NCBI GenBank assembly: GCA_963576475.1
Contig: OY754984.1
Location: 22,283,215-22,347,214, forward strand
Length of the DNA: 64,000 nt
Direction of reading: 5' to 3'
Source: Molanna angustata
Taxonomy: Eukaryota > Arthropoda > Insecta > Trichoptera > Molannidae
Under the pieces are notes generated by a model that worked only from the letters and a program-made list of their open reading frames with translations, was not told the DNA's origin and searched no databases. Below are positions 9,600-19,865 of the stretch, piece after piece; the first letter of the stretch is position 1, and each line of letters starts with the position of its first letter. The position numbers were made by a program, and so were the translations under genes.

Positions 9600-10278
9600 T
9601 TGTCATAAACTGCCTCACTAGGTAAAACCTGTTCTGAGACAGTGTATAGATGTCTTATTAGTTTTCAGTTTTGGTTAATAACTATGGGAGTATTTTCAGT
9701 GTTCAGGTGATTAATTTATTTTTAATATAGTCTCTGCCCTTTTTTTTAATCCAAATTTGAATGTCTCGCTTAAATATTTTCAAATTACTGTTTTGTCTAA
9801 GTGTTAAATTTATATAATTTGATTCCAAAATACAGAAAATTTCGTTGTCCAAAAGTTGTCTTGAGTCTAGGTATTAGGAGTTTAGCCTGTTCGGTCTGTC
9901 TAGTTGGTCTAGATGTTTGCGTAGAGTCAAGTTTGTCTATGTTTTTATAAATGTATGTACAAGCGTTCTTTGCATATAATTGTGATATGTTTAGTATATT
10001 AAAGTCATTAAATAATGCGTCGGATGGAGTGCGGATTGGTACCTTGTAGATTATCTTTAAAACGGATTTTTGTAGTTTTATCAAAGGGTCTATTGTAACA
10101 TGGTAAGCACCTCCCCATGATATAATTGCATATTCTAATATAGATTGATACAAAGAGAAATACATTATTTTAATGACGGGAAAAGGTAGGAAGTTCCTTA
10201 CAGTACGGAATATGAAATTAATTTTTTTAAGTTTGGAAGCAATGAGTGAGATGTGATGATTCCATTTTAAGCATTGGT
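9600..10278 (-). pseudogene. LINE RT C-terminal part with 3' stem-loop tail
   Basis: Reverse-strand frame from about 10278 reads DQCLKWNHHISLIASKLKKI, FRTVRNFLPFP, YQSILEYAIISWGGAY and later RLKTTFGQRNFLYFGIKLY, the end of a CR1-group pol. The expected LPxxIK terminal motif is lost at a premature stop (9797). The 3' UTR carries a stem ACTGTCTC/GAGGCAGT with a 19-nt loop (9609-9643, read on the minus strand), shared with 57644-57678. The sequence beyond 9600 is AT-rich. Confidence 0.75.
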
Positions 10279-10440
10279 CAAATAAATAAAATGATTAAAA
10301 ACAGAGGACCCAGGAGATCAGAGATGATTTTCTGATTCTTTCTGTCCATCGGCGATTTCATGGGTCACAACCCTCAGTTGTGAGGAAAAGAAGAAGAAGA
10401 AGGACTTAGGTAGAAAAATGTCACCTAAGTGACCACATGG
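10279..10440 (+). pseudogene. Possible LINE 3' scrap ending in a GAAGAAGAAG run
   Basis: Codons around 10340-10395 read DFMGHNPQL and a stop, followed by GAAAAGAAGAAGAAGAAGG at 10384-10402. A (GAA)n run straight after the stop is also the habit of the RTE relics at 6573 and 12350. The coding match is very short and the call is weak. Confidence 0.3.
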
Positions 10441-10444
10441 TTTA

Positions 10445-10690
10445 TCAAAAAAAAATATTTTTATTTAATTTTACATTACTTCTCGGACAACTAACAGGTA
10501 CCTACTATGTCAAATATTAATTTAACACGCACCCAATAACAAGTCGCAACATTCTGGAGACACACGATATTAATCGTCTCACAGATTCAGACTGAAAACA
10601 CAATTAAAAACTGTGTCTCCACCGGGAATCGAACCCGGGACCTTTTGATCAGCAGTCATATACCTAACCAACTGAGCACGAAGGCCGACA
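10445..10690 (-). mobile_element. tRNA-derived SINE S3
   Basis: On the minus strand it starts GTCGGCCTTCGTGCTCAGTT, where TGCTCAGTTGG is an A box. GGTTCGATTCC (B box) follows within a perfect 5-bp T-arm CCGGG/CCCGG. The body runs through GTGTGTCTCCAGAATGTTGC to an A-rich tail at 10445. The anticodon arm is poorly paired, so it is a SINE head and not a working tRNA. A second, diverged and interrupted copy lies at 38935-39400. Confidence 0.8.
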
Positions 10691-10694
10691 ATTG

Positions 10695-10867
10695 TTAAAG
10701 CTATCTTCTTCTTCTTCAGCCTGTTTTTTTTTCCATTCTTGGACATAGTCCTCCCCCTTGATCCTCCATAACTCCCTGTCTTGGGCACAATGCATCCATC
10801 TCCCCCCGGCACATTTCTTGATGTCATCAGACCACCCTACCTGGGGTCTGCCGCTATATGCATACAA
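10695..10867 (-). pseudogene. RTE LINE C-terminal fragment
   Basis: Reverse frame GRPQVGWSDDIKKCAGGRWM, then HCAQDRELWRIKGEDYVQEW, nearly the same as the plus-strand copy at 11853-12353. It runs into an AAGAAGAAGA tail at 10700-10713 and then directly meets SINE S3, in the same orientation. A 5'-truncated copy. Confidence 0.85.
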
Positions 10868-10914
10868 TTTTCACCGAATTTTATTGTTTTTTTTTGTTTT
10901 AGTCAATTCACCCT

Positions 10915-11000
10915 TCAAAGAGGACAGACGACGATGGTATGGCCATGTCGTACGAAGCGAGGACACCTTGTCCGTCAAAACTATGCTTGCTATTCCCATA
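10915..11000 (+). pseudogene. LINE RT scrap (RWYGHV motif)
   Basis: One frame reads KEDRRRWYGHVVRSEDTLSV, the same RWYGH..R motif as at 930-985. About 28 codons remain. Confidence 0.55.
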
Positions 11001-11118
11001 GCGTGACACTGCGTCAGGTATACTGGTACATGTTCGCACATAAATTAGATTTTTAGATGCTCTTGGTTTTTCAGAAGGCGTGAGACAAACACACACACAT
11101 ACACACACACTAACAAGA
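10994..11118 (-). repeat. Family H repeat ending in (CA)n, copy 1
   Basis: The segment between GTGACACTGCGTCAGG and AGGCGTGAGACAAACACAC is the reverse complement of 18955-19085 (TTTGTCTCACGCCTTCTGAA onward), about 85 bp at high similarity. Both copies end in a CA/GT microsatellite on the same side, so the dinucleotide run is part of the repeat. No coding. Confidence 0.75.
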
Positions 11119-11840
11119 TCATTGTTTTATTACTTTAGATAAAGAGCGGTGCGGCGTGTTTGTCAAAATGACAGTTATAATATTTTTGTTTGAAAAATTA
11201 CATAATACAATATTCTTTTTTTTATTTCAAAATTGTAACAATTTTGTAATACTTTTTGTTGCATAACCAATTTTTGATAAATTGAATCAAAACATGGTTG
11301 TCTGAGAGATTTAATCTGGAAGGGTAATCCGCCACTGCATACGAAGATACTTACTAGAAATGAAGGAATCGCTTTTTTCATTCAATTTTAATTAGGAAAG
11401 TATAGTTATATTATTAGATTATTAATTAGGTGGGTTATACATTCCCTATTTACCTTCACCGGCGCCATTGTGGATCGGTATCGAGAGGGTGCTGGCGGCA
11501 CAAGGTGTCCAACAGGAGACGACCCAGAGTCGCAGATCATGGCGACTGTTGACTAGGAGGCTTGTCCCCGGATGAACTGGGATAGTGGGGCAGGAAATGA
11601 TGATGTTCCTGCTAAGAGTGCTATTAGATTGAAATAATTAAGTTTAACTAGCCATTTTTCATAGCATTTATCAGTTCGATCCTTCTGGGTATTTCTTGCC
11701 GCATCACAAATTTTATTTTATTTTATTTATTTTATTTTATTTAATGTACACAAAAAATGAATGGACAAGTAAACTGGTGATATACAATATAAAAAAATAG
11801 TCACCCCCAGCATCATTTAAATGTGTACATTATTACTTAA
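11119..11840. other. No gene; a small GC-richer island and a T/A-rich tail
   Basis: 11455-11600 is less AT-rich (GGCGCCATTGTGGATCGG, GGCTTGTCCCCGGATGAACT) and may be a scrap of LINE or a unique element. 11712-11740 is TTTTATTTTATTTATTTTA, the probable reverse-oriented tail of a retroelement. No frame is convincing. Confidence 0.3.
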
Positions 11841-11852
11841 ATGTGTACATGG

Positions 11853-12385
11853 GCAGCTTTTGGAAAATTATCATACATTCTGAAATCCCGTAAATACTCC
11901 CATTATTTGAAAAAGAAGCTATTTGATTCATGTATTCTCCCAGTGCTTACTTATGGAATGGAAACATCGGTCCTAACAAAAAGAATAATGCACAAGCTGT
12001 TAGTGACACAGAGAGCTATGGAGAGAAAGTTGCTGGGTATTTCAATAAGGGACAGAATTCAGAATTTCATGATAAGACAAAGAACCAAAGTAGCCGATGT
12101 AGCGGAAAGGGTCGCTGGCCTTAAGTGGAGCTGGGCTGGGCATATTGCCAGATGCCAGGATTCACGATGGACCAAAAAGATCTTAGAATGGCGACCGAGA
12201 ACAAGCCGAAGAGGTGTTGGCAGACCCCAGGCAAGGTGGTCTGATGACATCAAGAAATGTGCCGGAGGGAGATGGATGCAGTGTGCCCAAGACAGGGAGT
12301 TGTGGAGGATCAAAGCGGAGGCCTATGTCCAAGAATGGATGAAAACTGGCTGAAGAAGAAGAAGAAGAAGAAAAAAACAATGAAT
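11853..12385 (+). pseudogene. RTE LINE, C-terminal third of pol and 3' tail
   Basis: An intact frame ending TGA at 12351-12353 reads TWAAFGKLSYILKSRKY, CILPVLTYGMETSVLT, RDRIQNFMIRQRTKVADVAE, KWSWAGHIARCQDSRW and GRPQARWSDDIKK.AGGRWMQ, then ELWRIKAEAYVQEW. These are the hallmarks of arthropod RTE pol downstream of the catalytic domain. A stop (TAA at 11836) lies just before, so the copy is 5'-truncated near 11850. The tail is GAAGAAGAAGAAGAAGAAG. No RT or endonuclease domain remains. Confidence 0.85.
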
Positions 12386-12428
12386 ATTAAATAAGACAAA
12401 AGTTGAAACTACAATATATGTTACCTCG

Positions 12429-12512
12429 TGTGTGAGTGTGTGCATGTGTGAGGATGTATGTGTGAGGGTGTGTGTGTATGTGTGGGTGTGTGTATGTATG
12501 TGCGTGAACTTT
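12429..12512. repeat. Imperfect (TG)n microsatellite
   Basis: TGTGTGTG runs interrupted by ATG, AGGA and GGG. It precedes family A copy A1 but is separate from it. Confidence 0.8.
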
Positions 12513-12582
12513 TATGCGATGCACCCAATTCATCAGAGTGGAAAGTTAAGATTATAGAAGAATGAATATTACATCTATGCTA

Positions 12583-13612
12583 ACTAGTTGCATGTAACAC
12601 ATGAGATCCAACTGTCGATAGCGATAGTATGTATAGTTGAAGAATATGTACCAAACTATAAACCCATAGATACAAATTATTGAATATTTTCAGATATTTT
12701 GTTTTCTATACAACATATGTAGGTATGTATGTCAAGATAGGATAGTATGGAGGAAGATCCTTTTTCCTACCCAGAATATGCAAATCGCATGATGGTATGT
12801 ATGTATGTTTGGAGATGAAGTATCAAACTATTAAGTCTTCTTACATATTGTGTATAGGCGACTGCCATACAAAATGTATGAAGCGATGTCGTCACTAAAT
12901 TCAATTTTTAAAAAAATTGTTAAAAAAAAATTGAAATCTTCTACTACAATGTTAATATTTTTTATAGAAAATTAAATTATCTAGTTGGGGTGTTTCGGCT
13001 TTTTTCGATAATTGTAAAAGTTTTGGAAATATAGGCAGTTAAACTCATAAATTTATCATAAAAAAAATATTTTTCTTAATAAAAAATGTTTGAGAAACTC
13101 TGGAATTTTTTTGAAAAAACTAATTTGAGATTTTGTATTTGTCTATGTTTGTACCAATTTTCAGCGTTCTAGCGTTTATGGTTTCTGAGATATATGGAAA
13201 AATAAAATAAAAATTCAAAAGTTGATAACCCCTGACTGAAACAAAAATTCAAAATTCCGAGTATAAAAGTTTTGTAGGCCTGTAACTGTTTATATATTCT
13301 GAAATTTAAGGCTCTGTAAATTGAGCGGATCAAAAGTTATAAGGGACGGACGGACACACACACACACACACAGACACACAGACACACACACACACACACA
13401 GACACACGAAATGTTCTACTCCGAATTCTGAGTAAATCCGTGTATGGAACATATATGCTGCGAAGCCTCTAAGTTGGTGTTTTTTGACTTCAAAGTTGGA
13501 AAAGCCGTGAAAAAAGTAGACCTCTCCATACAATTCTCGCGTATTCTGGCTTGATACATTGTCGATATGTTAAGAGAACAAAGTTCTCCTGAACAAATCG
13601 ACAGTTGGATTA
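12583..13612 (+). mobile_element. Family A repeat, copy A1 (complete, ~1 kb)
   Basis: Starts ACTAGTTGCATGTAACAC, then ATCCAACTGTCGAT at 12606-12619. It ends ATCGACAGTTGGAT at 13597-13610, the exact reverse complement, giving 14-bp inverted repeats 1005 bp apart. Order inside: a region resembling an RTE 3' end (TGTCAAGATAGGATAGT to TGATGGTATGTATGTATG, 12728-12808), an AT-rich middle with TAGTTGGGGTGTTTCGGC, a (CA)n block at 13353-13408, and a 3' part that on the minus strand encodes FSNFEVKKHQLRGFAAYM. No transposase; non-autonomous. Confidence 0.85.
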
Positions 13613-14640
13613 TTAAATTTAATATTTTTCAACATTGCGAATATACAATTATTCGATTTGCACATATACACATTACATAATACCTTCTACGGATATTTTA
13701 CATAACCATTATACTGTCGCAATGTATGTAAATACGCACATAATGTCTTTAAAACAAAACAACAAAAAAAGAAAAACGTAATAAAATTAGTTGAGGGCGA
13801 CATATGCCGCAAAGTAAAGTCATTGTAACAAGTTACTTTTTTGATTTTAAACCTCGTGTTAAAATAATTTTACATAACGACTCTCTCTACTTTTGCGTAA
13901 TTTGCATATAAAAACTTCAAAAAATACTCTTTAAAATTCGCTTCGCGCCCATGTGTCCCCCGATAAATAACGAGAATTGAAAAATAAAACGTCAAGGTGG
14001 GGGACGGCAGGGAGAGGGGGGGAGGGGGGGGGGTCCTACCGTTTAAAATTCCACCAAAAGACAATACATTATCGAAAAAAAATTTAAAAATATCATTATA
14101 TTATATTTCCACAATCAAAAATCGTTTAGCGGGGTGTAATTATATCACTACACATTGTTTCATGTCAGCGTTGCTCAAACTGTTTAACTGTGAAGGATGG
14201 AATTAATCTAAAAAAAATGTAGTTAGTAATTTATATGCGTTTTTTCTTTATTTATTCATGGAATTTAAGATGTTTATGCATTAAAAACAAAATTTAATAT
14301 TGATGCAGTTTTTGAGAATATTAATACCAACAATCAAAATTAATGTGACGCCTTTATTTGATTTATTTTTATTTTATTTATTGGCCGATAGAGAGTTTTA
14401 CATACTACCCAATTCATAAAACAGACAATGTGCATTGTGCATTGCTTTATAAGTGGACCAGTGAAAACTCCATGCATTATTCAATAGGATAATTAATATT
14501 GATTACAAAAATATATAAACAATACATAATTAATTTACAAGTACACAAAAAAAACACTAAAATAAAACAGCTGGTAAAATCTAAGTACGTACTAGGCATG
14601 ACGTTGATTAATGTGATAGTTTTTTGACAAAAGTGTGTGG
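13613..14640. other. No gene; G-run, and possible retroelement tail
   Basis: 13996-14036 is G-rich with GGGAGAGGGGGGGAGG and could form a G-quadruplex. 14355-14400 has TTTATTTTTATTTTATTTAT followed by TGGCCGATAGAGAG, which looks like the minus-strand tail of a LINE. Nothing else is recognisable. Confidence 0.35.
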
Positions 14641-14985
14641 TTTTTTTATTTTTCTTTGGTTTGTCAGGGTAAGCCGATATTAAACTTAAGTATGGACTAT
14701 GTCATTTAAAATTAATATAAAGCTATTCCGACACAAGCACTGCTTAGTGGAATAGTTCTTATCCACTGGATGTTGGTACTGGTAAATTGTTTTCATGTTG
14801 TTAGAACTGATTCTGTTCGTGTTACAATTAAGTGTCCTCTCGTAGCATTTTGTCAGTGCCAACATATTCTAAATTGTCTATGTTGCATTATTTATTAATA
14901 ATATACTATTGTTGCGCTATTGTATAATTGTTATTTCTGTATTGTTAATGTGGATTTAAAAGAAATAAATAAATAAGATAGTAGG
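14640..14985 (+). mobile_element. Probable LINE 3' UTR and AAATAAATAAAT tail
   Basis: About 300 bp without frames (TATTCCGACACAAGCACTGC, CCACTGGATGTTGGTACTGG) ends at GGATTTAAAAGAAATAAATA at 14953-14978. The terminal (AAAT)n after a short UTR is the form of the other LINE ends in this window. The family is not identified. Confidence 0.4.
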
Positions 14986-15224
14986 AGACAGATGTCCTAA
15001 ACACACTGAGAGATCTCGCAGAGATGTCGAGTGTATTGAAAGAAAGCAAAAGTATGCTGAGTGTAGTTGTCATTACACTTAGGAATATAAAAAGTGGTTG
15101 TTCTGCTCGGACAGCGAAAGCAATTTTTTTTGGGAATCTACAAAGTTGTGTACCTACCAAATTAAACAAATATATAATATCAATTCGGGTCCTGCGATTC
15201 GCCTGACTAACTTCTATGGTATCA

Positions 15225-15530
15225 ATCTTGGGGATTGTGTGGCAGCAAAATGATGCATCTCCTCCTCCACTCCGCTCGGACTTAAGACACTCTCTTCAAC
15301 TCGATACTTCATGTCCTCGGATACTTCATGTCCTCGGATACTTCATGTCCTCACACATCTGTTCTAGATACTCCCGCAGCGTGGGCACTCTTGCAGGTTA
15401 TTTCCTCAACCATTCCCTCCAAGATGATGTGTAGGATATCTTCGTATCGCAACACATCCAATCCAATTTGCATGCCATTTAAAACTATTTTCAAGAACGG
15501 AGAGGTTATCAAGTCAACGTGAAGTATTTT
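15225..15530. other. Moderate-GC unidentified segment with a 17-bp triplicate
   Basis: GATACTTCATGTCCTCG occurs three times in succession at 15302-15352. The surrounding minus strand reads RYEDILHIILEGMVEEITCK, which looks coding-like but matches nothing I can name. It could be a decayed retroelement or an exon remnant. Confidence 0.35.
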
Positions 15531-15766
15531 TTGTTGTTTAATATGTGTTCAGCGATTGCTTTTTACTGCGTTGTCCGATTTCGATGATTATTTTTCCATT
15601 AGAAAGGAGGTTTCTTCCTATTGGTCCCATTTCAATGTGGGCAAGATCTGCTCATGGGATGAACGAGAAAATCATCAAATTTTTCAATTTTCTCTTCAGC
15701 GATAGTAAATCCTTTACCATATTATCCAATTTTAATGATTTTTTTATTGTGATCATTATGTTGTGG

Positions 15767-15856
15767 GGGTATACGAGGTAGCCTATATATATCTCCACCA
15801 ATCACAACCTGATTTAGTTCTCATTTAGCATTCTCTCGGGCCAGTCGCACTAATAA
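15767..15856 (+). repeat. Family I repeat, copy 1
   Basis: GGGGGTATACGAGGTAGCCT through CTCGGGCCAGTCGCACTAAT is the reverse complement of 32698-32800. About 90 bp, non-coding, two copies in the window. Confidence 0.7.
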
Positions 15857-15969
15857 ACTTCATGTAACGCATACCAGCAAGTTTCATTACGTCCCATTAC
15901 CAACCTTCACAGCTACAATGTTTTATAATAACATGTATTATTGTGTAGGCAAAATGTGTGAAATATACT

Positions 15970-16070
15970 ATTACTACATACATAATATATACCATCATGC
16001 CATGTCCCTTATGGAGTAGGCAGAGTGAACTGAAAGTCACATTTTTTTCTGTCTTAACATACATTTGAAG
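15970..16070 (-). pseudogene. RTE-like LINE 3' end scrap
   Basis: On the minus strand TGTATGTTAAGACAGAAAAA leads to CTGCCTACTCCATAAGGGAC and ATGGCATGATGGTATA. These are the terminal coding and 3' words of the 22.9-24.9 kb family, with its short TATG-like tail at 15975-15995. Confidence 0.7.
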
Positions 16071-16761
16071 TCGGTTTTTTGAAAAAATGAAAGTTTTTAT
16101 ATTTTTAGTGTCTAAACATTGAATTGTTGAGACATCGAAATATAAGCTTTCGAATAAGATCTTATAAAAAATAAGCAATCTTGCTGTTAATATATTAATT
16201 TATTTATTTGTAGTGATTTTGTTTGTTTTTTAGTATTTTTTTATAAAATGAACATGAAATTTTGTGTTCAACTGTCGTTAATGAAAGATTGAAGACTGAA
16301 AACTGTAAACGATTAATTAAGTAGGGGCCATTTAGAGGACAAAAGTTTGAGAAACACTGAAATTCGCACAACAGAGGAAGGGTGTATTAAACGTTTAAAA
16401 AACACGTTGTATCTAACGCACGTTTTTTAAATATATATTTGAAACCAGACAAAAAAATACAAATAACCGAATTTAAATACAAAATTAACCCTTTTACGCG
16501 AATGTGAAATAAATATGCACATGTTTCGCGGGATAAATATGAAAGAGAGAAAGGACAACGAAGAAAGAGAGCGATATATACATACACTGGCCATATTATT
16601 AGAATCATTTGAAAATCAATACAAATCTTTGGTACATCCGTTCATCTTAAAACGTCTCTGAATAAACGAGGTTTTGATTGTAGGCACAGAGAAGTTTAAG
16701 ATTTCTTTTCGTTTTAATTCGTTTGTTGGCTTCAACTATGCAGAGTTTACAGCTATCTTGG

Positions 16762-16880
16762 ATCAAGTATTTTTTTTTATATTTTATTTATTCATTTATT
16801 TTCAGAAAAGTTTTACATAATAATAATTGGGATCTCACTAGCCTAAAGGCTATCAGTGAGTTTACCATACAAAAAGGTCA
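16762..16880 (-). mobile_element. LINE 3' tail with stem-loop
   Basis: On the minus strand a stem CTCACT/AGTGAG (16834-16860) with an inner AGCC/GGCT pair precedes an AT-rich stretch and a tail of AATAAATGAATAAATAAAAT. The closing CTAGTGAG is shared with the hairpins at 9609-9643 and 57644-57678. No coding part remains. Confidence 0.5.
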
Positions 16881-16942
16881 AGTACATGGTACATTCCGTT
16901 ACAGTATTAGCATTATAAGATTTGATACAAATGTTTTTGATT

Positions 16943-17092
16943 TAATTCATTCATTCATTCGTTCGTTCGTTCGTTCGTTCGTTCGTTCGTTCGTTCGTTC
17001 GTTCGTTCGTCCGTTCGTTCATTCGTTCGTTCGTTCGTTCGTTCGTTCGTTCGTTCGTTCATTCGTTCATTCATTCATTCATTCATCTATGA
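16943..17092. repeat. (TTCG)n/(TTCA)n tetranucleotide microsatellite
   Basis: About 37 tetramers, mostly TTCG with TTCA at both ends and sporadically inside. It abuts the 3' end of a minus-strand family B copy, whose relatives end in TATG or GAAT tetramers, so it probably expanded from that tail. The Arg-Ser-Phe-Val repeat frame through it is an artefact. Confidence 0.9.
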
Positions 17093-17094
17093 AT

Positions 17095-17310
17095 AAATGA
17101 ATGAATGGGAGAACAACACATCTATGTATACCCACACACCAGTCTCGTTTCACCAAAAAAGGCAAAACAATCAGAATGGGTGGTGAACCTCATTGCTGAA
17201 CTATGTGAGATGTTATTGTTTTTCGATTACCCGGCTCTTACGGGACACTCGAAAACAATGATTTAAAAGAATGGAAGCACTATTCTAAGCCGGTGCCTCA
17301 CAGCTAATTT
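17095..17310 (-). mobile_element. Family B SINE-like element, minus copy
   Basis: Reverse complement of 58985-59220: head TGTGAGGCACCGGCTTAGAA at 17285-17305, then CGTAAGAGCCGGGTAATCGA, TCTCACATAGTTCAGCAATG and TGTGTGGGTATACATAGATG. A single 106-bp unit is present. The RTE-like terminal words are missing and the copy runs into the tetranucleotide array. Confidence 0.85.
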
Positions 17311-17684
17311 AATTACTACTTATAAATGTGTCAAATGTTTTTAACTACCTTCTGCAATAATTTTTTTAAATATAGTTTTAACTAAGGATATTTTATCGAT
17401 TTTATCCACACCACTTGGAAGGGTGTTAAATATTTTCGGTATGCTATCTGTTAACTGGAAGTATTCCTGTTACACTTAATATCATTTCATCATTATCTTT
17501 ACATTTAGATAAATCTGATTTGGGTATTATTAGTTTAACAATCTCGCTTGTAATGATTTAACTATGTCTACATACGTTTTAAATTATTTACTCCATACCT
17601 CTATGCATTATGACAGTTAAAAAAAAATTAGAACACGACTCAGATATCCTTCAAATTCTAATCGAGTCTAAGCGAGTATTAGAT

Positions 17685-18035
17685 ATACATTATTTACAAA
17701 ATTTGAAAAGAATCGAACGGGTACTTTAGTCTATAATCGATAAAGTTAGTTAAACACGCCGTACATAGCACACAGCACATAGCACACACACTTTCTGAAT
17801 GTAATCTTAGCATGATAACTAGCTGATAATCTGCAATAAAAAAAATACTCTTAAGAATTCCGAAATCATAACTCCCCACTATATCCCCTTGGGTTAGTGA
17901 GGAGTAAAAAAATATACTTACTTGATATTATTTCTATAGAACTAATGCCAAGTACATTTTTTTACATTTGTAATTTATCTACATACAATGGAGTTCTATC
18001 AAGAATTGTCGATCGACAAACTAAACTTAGTAAAA
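17685..18035 (+). repeat. Family E repeat, copy 1
   Basis: ACAAAATTTGAAAAGAATCG, CACGCCGTACATAGCACA, CATAACTCCCCACTATATCC and GAATTGTCGATCGACAAACT occur in the same order on the minus strand at 59880-60240, and partly at 49965-50135. About 350 bp, no coding frame, no clear terminal inverted repeat. Confidence 0.75.
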
Positions 18036-18430
18036 AAATATCAGATTACCTACTCAAAGCTCTGTACTAATAAAATGGCAAGTCTCTGTAAATGGGGTAT
18101 GTAGGGTTGGGTGGGATTGTTGAGGGTGGGGGGCTGGAGGGTACAGTGAGAGATAAAGAAGGAACTAATAAATTACGAATTATAAAGTTGAAAAAAATTG
18201 TCCCGCTTACTAATTAATTTATGTGACCAAGTTATGACCGGCTTGGTTAAAATTAACCTAAAAATATTAGTATTCGTATAACTGGCTCTGGACCACCTTC
18301 CTGGCCTCCTCTCCTCGTCCCACTAGCACCGCGCACATCGCGTCCCCCCACACCCCCAGGCAATCTTCGCAACCTGAGTTATCTTGCGATAATTATGTTT
18401 TTCGATTACTATTCCATAGGACAGGAAGGT
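18036..18430. other. Locally GC-richer unique stretch
   Basis: Contains GGGTTGGGTGGGATTG, GAGGGTGGGGGGCTGGAGGG and CCTGGCCTCCTCTCCTCG, CACCGCGCACATCGCG. It has no copy elsewhere in the window and no frame. A possible conserved non-coding island, or a G-rich structure. Confidence 0.35.
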
Positions 18431-18949
18431 AAATGAACCAAAGTCATTTGTACAAAAATTGAAAGACGCTACTTTTAAGGAGTTTTCTTTGCAAAAATGC
18501 TTTCGTCGATGATCGACGTACCAAAAATTTAAACGACAGTTGCAAAACGGTTTTAAGTTTTTTCAGATCCGCGATTATAAAATATTTTTCAAAAAGATAC
18601 AAAGGTATATACAATTGGGTCCTTAATATCAAATTTCGGCTCTGTTATTGTAAATTAAATTTTGTTTGTAAATTTAATATTGTTTCTACCTAATTCATCT
18701 TTAAAATTATAGTGTCATAAAAAAGTTATGTTAAAAATATATAAAATATGTTATGTTAGAAAGAAAATTCATAAAATATGTTATGTTCAAAGTACTTAAG
18801 TTTGTTTTGTAGGTATAATATGTTTTATTCATTTTTATGAAATATGTTTTATTTTTATTCTTGTTTTTGTTTTGTAATTTTCATTAAATAATTTCGATGA
18901 AAATTGTTGTGGCAGCACTGGATAATCTAAAGTAATAAAGCAATCAAAA

Positions 18950-18964
18950 TGTTAGTGTCTGTGT

Positions 18965-18996
<32 letters not shown>

Positions 18997-19085
18997 TTGT
19001 CTCACGCCTTCTGAAAAACCAAGAGCATCTAAAAATCTAATTTATGTGCGAACGTGTACCTGTATACCTGATGCAGTGTCACGCT
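18950..19085 (+). repeat. Family H repeat with (GT)n, copy 2
   Basis: (GT)n at 18957-18994, then TTTGTCTCACGCCTTCTGAA to TGATGCAGTGTCACGCTA, the reverse complement of 10994-11118. Confidence 0.75.
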
Positions 19086-19865
19086 AAAAATAATGCGATA
19101 AAAATGCTGAATTGTAAAAATATTTCAATAATTATTTTTTTCATACAAAATTTTCCAAGTAGTATTTGTCAAAAAAGTGTACATTTTGCACGCAAATATC
19201 TGTTAGTTTAAAAGTTAGAAGTACGTATTTACACGAAAAAAATTTACTTTCAAGTATAACTTAGCGTTTAAGTGAAAAACGTGGTGAATATTTTGTATAA
19301 TTATAATGTTTAACTTATTTTTAAAGTAAGCGTTTTGTACATAAATGCCGCCAATTTAATATCTTTTCATACAATATTTCATTTTCCTACCGAATGATTA
19401 TGTTCTTGAAAATAATAAACCTTTGAAATAAATATAATTATGAAATAATAAAATGACCACAAGACATTACAGCAAGTTTTAAGACGTATATTGTAAAAGT
19501 CTGTTAATTATTAGTAAAGATATAGGCATAATAAAATTGCATAATTTGTATATAATATTTGATATTGCGGACAATTTTCATTTTTATGGCATCGAACAAA
19601 CCAATGTAGGTACCTACATATTATTCAAAAAATGTCTACAAACCATTTGATATTTTTTACATGTTCTATGGTTATTATGGTAACGGAAACATTCTGATAT
19701 TCAAATAAAATTTGTTATAAATCGAATTCGAATTAATTTAGAACATCATTGTAGGTAGGTACCTACATACCTAATACTACTTAAAAACCAACAATATACT
19801 AATTTCGTATAGGAAAATTAATAAACTATCTTAGGTTAACTACAATACACATGTCATTCAATCTA
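19086..19865. other. AT-rich, no gene seen
   Basis: Runs of short frames only. The palindromic word TAGGTAGGTACCTACATACC at 19752-19771 is of a kind common in this window and in moth DNA. Confidence 0.4.

Noticed and set aside
10600..10690. Functional tRNA gene on the minus strand
   Set aside because: A and B boxes are good but the anticodon stem does not pair and a SINE body follows.
13330..13533. Cysteine/valine-repeat protein
   Set aside because: The CVCVCV part is a (CA)n block of family A; only the preceding ~35 codons are noted as a possible relic.
14000..14060. Proline/glycine-rich short protein over the G run
   Set aside because: Low-complexity translation; no support from a second copy or neighbour.
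16723..17100. Protein with Arg-Ser-Phe-Val repeats
   Set aside because: It is a translated (TTCG)n microsatellite beside a LINE tail.
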